A stretch of 64,000 bases of DNA, taken from positions 682,001-746,000 of the forward strand of contig NZ_CP026309.1 of assembly GCF_002906575.1 (NCBI RefSeq), given 5' to 3'. Position numbers and translations under genes: made by a program. The notes beneath the pieces are model-generated. The model was not told the DNA's origin and made no database searches. It saw nothing but the letters and a program-made list of their open reading frames with translations. Positions 60,598 through 64,000 of the stretch are shown one piece after another (position 1 is the first letter of the stretch; every line of letters starts with the position of its first letter). The DNA comes from Salinigranum rubrum. GTDB lineage: Archaea > Halobacteriota > Halobacteria > Halobacteriales > Haloferacaceae.

Positions 60598-61422
60598 TCA
60601 TCTCACCACGTCCGCCTGGGCGGTGCCGACCCCTTCGACCTCTGCCCTGACGTCGTCGCCGGGACGAATCTGCTTTGCACCGGGCGTTCCGGTCGAGATC
60701 ACGTCGCCGGGTTCCAGCGTCATGACCGTCGAGTGGAACCTGACCAGTTCCCGAGGGGACGTCATCATGTTTCGAATGCGGTTCTCTGCGGCCGCCTCGT
60801 GGTTGACGACCGTACTCACCGAGAGCTCTTCGAGTGGGCCAACGTCGTCGGTCGTCGTCATCCACGGACCGAACACGAGGAACGAATCGAAACTCTTCGC
60901 CCGGGTGAGAAACCGCGGGTTCCGTTCGAGGATGTCCTCCGCAGTCATATCGATGACTGGAACGTACCCGGCGACGACGTCGTCGACCTCGTCGACGTCG
61001 TCGAGGTCGGAGCACGTCTGACCGACGACGACCGCGAGCTCCGCCTCCGCAGTCACACGGTCGGAGACCTCTTCGGGCGGGAGTCGGATGGGTCCACCGG
61101 GTCCGGTGACGGTCGTCGCCGGCTTCATGAAACTGGCCGGTTCCGTCGGCCGCTCCTCTCGCAGGTCCGACGCGTGGTCGGCGTAGTTCAGCCCGATCCC
61201 CCAGAGTTTCCCCGGGGTATCGAGTGGGGCGGCGAACGAGAGCTGCTCCGACGGAATGGGTTTGGCGGGGACCTCTCCGAGTGTGGGGAGGTTCCCCTCA
61301 GCAGCCAATGGGAGCGCGTCCATGACTGTCGTGAGGGAGGGAACGGCTGCTGAGAGCGGGACGAACCCGCTCTCGTCACCGAGCATCGCTCGACCGTCGA
61401 TAGTGCGTGCGAGTCGTGGCAT
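60598..61422 (-). CDS. Fumarylacetoacetate hydrolase family protein
   Basis: A 274-aa FAH-fold protein. Key segments are KLWGIGLNYADHASDLRE near residue 75, the metal-binding TAEAELAVVVGQTCSD near residue 125, ILERNPRFLTRAKSFDSFLVFGPWM, and the closing VISTGTPGAKQIRPGDDVRAEVEGVGT. The family includes 2-keto-3-deoxy-pentonate dehydratases of the archaeal oxidative pentose pathways as well as C-C hydrolases. Placed between an aldonate dehydratase and an SDR, the second-dehydratase role (to 2-oxoglutarate semialdehyde) is likely, though not proven. Confidence 0.88.
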   Translation of the reverse strand: MPRLARTIDGRAMLGDESGFVPLSAAVPSLTTVMDALPLAAEGNLPTLGEVPAKPIPSEQLSFAAPLDTPGKLWGIGLNYADHASDLREERPTEPASFMKPATTVTGPGGPIRLPPEEVSDRVTAEAELAVVVGQTCSDLDDVDEVDDVVAGYVPVIDMTAEDILERNPRFLTRAKSFDSFLVFGPWMTTTDDVGPLEELSVSTVVNHEAAAENRIRNMMTSPRELVRFHSTVMTLEPGDVISTGTPGAKQIRPGDDVRAEVEGVGTAQADVVR

Positions 61423-61439
61423 TGTCTTAGGTTGTCTGG

Positions 61440-62228
61440 TTACAGGTTCGATGCGCCCTGTCCCCCGTCGACCGGGATGGCGACGCCGTTGATGAAGCTC
61501 GACCGTTCCGAGGAGAGGTAGGCGACGACGTCGCCCAACTCTTCGGGGTCGCCGATGCGTCCGAGGGGATTGATCTCACCTTTCGCATCGAGTCCCTCCT
61601 CGTAGCTGTCGTACTCGCCGCGGTCGACGGCCGCCTGGATGAGTTCTCGCTGTCGGTCTGTCTCGTGAGGCGCGGGAAGGACGGCGTTCGCCCTGACTTC
61701 CGGTGCGAGTTCCTTCGAGAGCGTCTTCTCCAGTCCGATGACGCTCATTCGGACCGAGTTCGACAGCACAAGCGAGGGAATCGCCTCTTTGACGCTCCGA
61801 GACGTGATGGTGACGATGGTCCCGCCGCCGTCGCGGAGATGGGGGGTCGCTTCGTGCGCGAGTCTGACCGCGCTCATCACGAGGAGATCGAACGCGTCGT
61901 ACCAGTCCGAGTCGTCCATCTCCACGAACGCGCCGCTCGGTGGGCCCCCCGCGTTCGTCACGAGGTGATCGATCCCACTGTACCGCTCTACTGTCCGGTT
62001 GACGAGTCGTTCGATCTCCCCAGCATCGGTCAGGTCTGCCTGTACTCCGAGCACGTCACCCTCTGAGACACGCTGGACGTCTGCCACTGCTGATTCGAGC
62101 TGGTCCTCGTCTCGGCCGTTGATGACGACGTCGCACCCTTCGCGTGCGAGTGCTTTCGCCGATGCTTTGCCGAGACCACTGCTCGACGCGGCAACGAGCG
62201 CTGTATCACCAGCTATTCCATAATCCAT
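61440..62228 (-). CDS. Atypical SDR family oxidoreductase (copy 3)
   Basis: A 262-aa SDR-fold protein. It has the nucleotide site SSSGLGKASAKALAREG, TNAGGPPSGAF, and the C-terminus FINGVAIPVDGGQGASNL. The catalytic YxxxK is replaced: the aligned segment VLSNSVRMSVIGLEKTLSKE has Ser at Tyr and Arg at Lys. It is strongly similar to the 5337 protein in organisation (GGPPxxxF; REL/YEEARER-type region; GHxEL/GDPEELG). It is the first gene of the minus-strand SDR-FAH-enolase set. A 17-bp IclR-type palindrome lies 64 bp before its start. Confidence 0.84.
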   Translation of the reverse strand: MDYGIAGDTALVAASSSGLGKASAKALAREGCDVVINGRDEDQLESAVADVQRVSEGDVLGVQADLTDAGEIERLVNRTVERYSGIDHLVTNAGGPPSGAFVEMDDSDWYDAFDLLVMSAVRLAHEATPHLRDGGGTIVTITSRSVKEAIPSLVLSNSVRMSVIGLEKTLSKELAPEVRANAVLPAPHETDRQRELIQAAVDRGEYDSYEEGLDAKGEINPLGRIGDPEELGDVVAYLSSERSSFINGVAIPVDGGQGASNL

Positions 62229-62291
62229 GTTCGCCAGAGGATACAGTGCAATCTCATGTAAAACCTTTCGCCGAACGCCGGGGTTCCAGGC

Positions 62292-62308
62292 GTTTAGTAC
62301 CGCTAAAC
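62292..62308. promoter_or_regulatory. Candidate IclR operator 1 (GTTTAG-N5-CTAAAC)
   Basis: GTTTAGTACCGCTAAAC, a perfect 6+6 palindrome with a 5-base spacer, 64 bp upstream of the SDR start at 62228. It probably controls the SDR-FAH-enolase operon. Confidence 0.7.
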
Positions 62309-62425
62309 CGAGATCGAAGCGCGGGATCTACTCACGCTCACCGACTATTCGGTGTGTGATTGCTCGCACCAGTCCCACCGCGACAGACGGATTCCTCGGA
62401 GGGCTCTCTTGGAGAACTGATAATT

Positions 62426-62442
62426 GTTTAGTACCGCTAAAC
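62426..62442. promoter_or_regulatory. Candidate IclR operator 2 (GTTTAG-N5-CTAAAC)
   Basis: All 17 bases are identical to the site at 62292, including the spacer TACCG. It lies 34 bp before the IclR start codon at 62476, overlapping its likely promoter, and is consistent with autoregulation. Confidence 0.72.
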
Positions 62443-62475
62443 AGATTTTTGTATCTGGAACGTCGATGCGTGAGC

Positions 62476-63237
62476 ATGGGACACGCCCGGAACCCGGTGA
62501 TGGCCGTGGAAACGACCGCGACCATCCTCAAGAAGTTGGTCGAGCTGGATGGGGCAGGGGTGACTGAGCTGTCGAAGCATCTCGACGTCACGAAGGGAAC
62601 GGTCCACAACCACCTCACGACGCTCGAAGAGAACAAACTGGTCGTCAGAGAGGATGGCGAGTTCCGACTGGGCCTTCGCTTCTTCGAGTACGGCGAACAC
62701 GTCAAGAGCCAACACAAGATCTACGAGGTCGGTGTCTCGGAGGTCGACAAGCTCGCCGAGGAGACCGGTGAGCTGGGTAACATCCTCGTCGAGGAACACG
62801 GTCTGGGGACGTATCTGTACCGTTCAGAAGGGGAAAACGCCCTGTCGCTCGATACGGATATCGGGTCGCGAGTCTACCTCCATCAGACCGGCCTCGGGAA
62901 GGCGATTCTCGCCCACCTGCCGGACGAACGTGTCGAGGAGATCATCCAGGAACACGGCCTCGAACCGAGTACCGAGCAGACGATCACGACTCGCGAGGCC
63001 CTCCTCGAAGAGCTATCGGATATCCGTGACCGTGGCTACGCGATCGATATGGAAGAGCGGGCCGAAGGGATTCGCTGCGTGGCGGCTCCAGTCATCACCA
63101 ACGACGGGGTCGTCCGCGGGGCCGTGAGCGTCGCCGGTCCCGCGAGTCGGATGCGTGGTGAGTATCTGGAGACGACGGTTTCCGACCTGGTCGAACGGGC
63201 CGCGAACGTCATCAGTATCAACCTCTCCTACAAGTAG
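62476..63237 (+). CDS. IclR family transcriptional regulator (copy 2)
   Basis: A 253-aa IclR-type regulator. The N-terminal winged helix-turn-helix is at about residues 10-70 (VTELSKHLDVTKGTVHNHLTTLEENKLVV); the effector domain contains LHQTGLGKAILAHLPDE and GIRCVAAPVITNDGVVRGAVSVAG. The frame is open 83 codons upstream, but an operator palindrome lies in that part; MGHARNPVMAVETTATI is the expected start. Three copies of a 17-bp palindrome surround it. It probably senses an intermediate of the pentonate pathway. Confidence 0.9.
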   Translation: MGHARNPVMAVETTATILKKLVELDGAGVTELSKHLDVTKGTVHNHLTTLEENKLVVREDGEFRLGLRFFEYGEHVKSQHKIYEVGVSEVDKLAEETGELGNILVEEHGLGTYLYRSEGENALSLDTDIGSRVYLHQTGLGKAILAHLPDERVEEIIQEHGLEPSTEQTITTREALLEELSDIRDRGYAIDMEERAEGIRCVAAPVITNDGVVRGAVSVAGPASRMRGEYLETTVSDLVERAANVISINLSYK

Positions 63238-63779
63238 TGAGCGTTTAGCAGTACTAAACGATTGGCGCGCGCCGATGCCGATGGGTGATCGACGACGGAC
63301 ATTACACTAATACAGTTGTAATTCGTGCTAGCGCGTTCGGGCTCTCGGCGTTCGAGTATCGCACGCGCGTCTACGACCAGCGCGTGAGCGTCGGAGTCCG
63401 CAACGTCCTCACCGCCGGAGCCTCTGAGCTACCGCCTCCGACCCGTCGACGACGAATGGGACCACTGCCCACACGCCGCGAGATTCCACGAGCAGTGCAC
63501 CGCCCGTCAACACTCGGACCGTTTTCGAGATATATATTATTGTATAACACGAATCACGAGACACTCGTCTCAGCTGTTCCACGCTGTACCTCGAGCGAAC
63601 TTGAGATGAATATCGGACGAATCGGTAGACCACGTGCGATAAAGTTCGTCGATAGTCATCTCTCGTTATGTAGGTAGTACAACCTGTTTAAAGAATAATG
63701 TCTATAGCTTCCGGCCGTGACACAAACCGGGCCTTGTGTCTCCACCAAGGATATGCCCTCAGCCGACGACACACTGAAC
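63238..63779. other. Intergenic region after the IclR gene
   Basis: 542 bp with no recognisable gene. It begins with operator 3 and is A/T-rich near 63530-63560 and 63680-63710. GTTTAAAG near 63687 may be part of a promoter for the lipoprotein gene. An open frame from 63285 to 63677 is arginine-rich and unlike haloarchaeal proteins. Confidence 0.45.
63243..63259. promoter_or_regulatory. Candidate IclR operator 3 (GTTTAG-N5-CTAAAC)
   Basis: GTTTAGCAGTACTAAAC has the same 6-base arms as the sites at 62292 and 62426, with a different spacer. It lies 5 bp after the IclR stop codon. Confidence 0.62.
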
Positions 63780-64000
63780 ATGTCCCTGACACGACGAACG
63801 GTTCTCGGCCTCGGTTCCCTCGCACTCGCCGGCGCGCTCGCCGGCTGTACCGGAAGCGCGCCGCGCGCGGACGGCGGCGACGACAGTGGCAGCGGTGGGA
63901 GCAGCGGCGGCGATGGCGGCGACAACGGTGACGGCGGCCTCCCCGGCTCCGACTCCGGCACCGGTACGGACAGTTCCGGCGCGGGCGGCACGCGTCCCGA
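63780..64000 (+). CDS. Tat lipoprotein, probable ABC substrate-binding protein (partial)
   Basis: The 5' end of a gene running off the window. The start MSLTRRTVLGLGSLALAGAL has a twin-arginine motif and then lipobox LAGC (Cys22), followed by a long Asp/Gly/Ser/Thr linker. This is the architecture of the binding proteins at 29178 and 43784. The binding domain is beyond position 64000, so the class cannot be told. An in-frame ATG at 63753 is an alternative start. Confidence 0.72.
   Translation, partial: MSLTRRTVLGLGSLALAGALAGCTGSAPRADGGDDSGSGGSSGGDGGDNGDGGLPGSDSGTGTDSSGAGGTRP

Noticed and set aside
63285-63677. A 130-codon frame after the IclR gene
   Set aside because: The composition is basic and unlike haloarchaeal proteins, there is no family likeness, and it lies in mixed A/T-rich intergenic DNA.

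Overview
The window looks like a haloarchaeal (Halobacteria) accessory or megaplasmid-like region. The coding DNA is GC-rich with strong third-position GC, the predicted proteins are acidic, secreted binding proteins carry twin-arginine plus lipobox signals (RRKFLK, RRRFLQ and RRTVLG followed by LAGC), and many genes have a TATA-like box about 22-32 bp before the start codon, as in leaderless archaeal transcripts. I recognise no rRNA, tRNA, CRISPR array, intact transposase or replication gene. Nearly everything is catabolism, transport or local regulation.

Region A (1-23714) is a carboxylic-acid/CoA catabolic block. It holds three MmgE/PrpD proteins, three isocitrate lyase/PEP mutase-family proteins with different active-site loops, a LeuC/LeuD-like hydro-lyase pair, a PrpF-family isomerase, a class III CoA-transferase, an acyl-CoA dehydrogenase, a crotonase, three MFS transporters, a four-rhodanese protein, an atypical SDR, and a small operon built round a UGSC-family protein of unknown function.

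Region B (24625-34991) looks like N-heterocycle catabolism: an ACMSD-like amidohydrolase, a 4,5-dihydroxyphthalate decarboxylase-like protein, a frameshifted aspartate dehydrogenase, an enamidase-like amidohydrolase, a NitT/TauT-type ABC transporter, a cytosine deaminase-like protein and an AtzA/TrzA-type amidohydrolase. It lies between a broken fragment and an intact copy of a dienelactone hydrolase gene. With the PrpF, LeuCD and lyase families of region A, it supplies family members for the enamidase step and the last three steps of clostridial nicotinate fermentation.

Region C (36381-51102) is a sugar or sugar-acid locus. It has an SDR, a HAD phosphatase, an IclR regulator with its own palindromes, a frameshifted galactonate dehydratase-type enolase, an FGGY kinase, an ABC sugar importer (one permease frameshifted), a 2-hydroxyacid dehydrogenase and a double-domain class II aldolase.

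Region D (51765-63237) combines two nucleoside hydrolases, a complete ECF importer, a UspA protein, an extended-SDR sugar dehydrogenase, a metallo-beta-lactamase-fold protein, an enolase-superfamily dehydratase, a fumarylacetoacetase-family protein and another SDR. It ends with an IclR gene flanked by three copies of a 17-bp palindrome. I read it as a nucleoside uptake, ribose release and oxidative pentose degradation island. A Tat lipoprotein gene begins at 63780 and runs off the window.

Three genes (26774, 40748, 45351) are each broken by an apparent single-base loss in a run of five or six G/C, so sequencing error and real decay both need considering.
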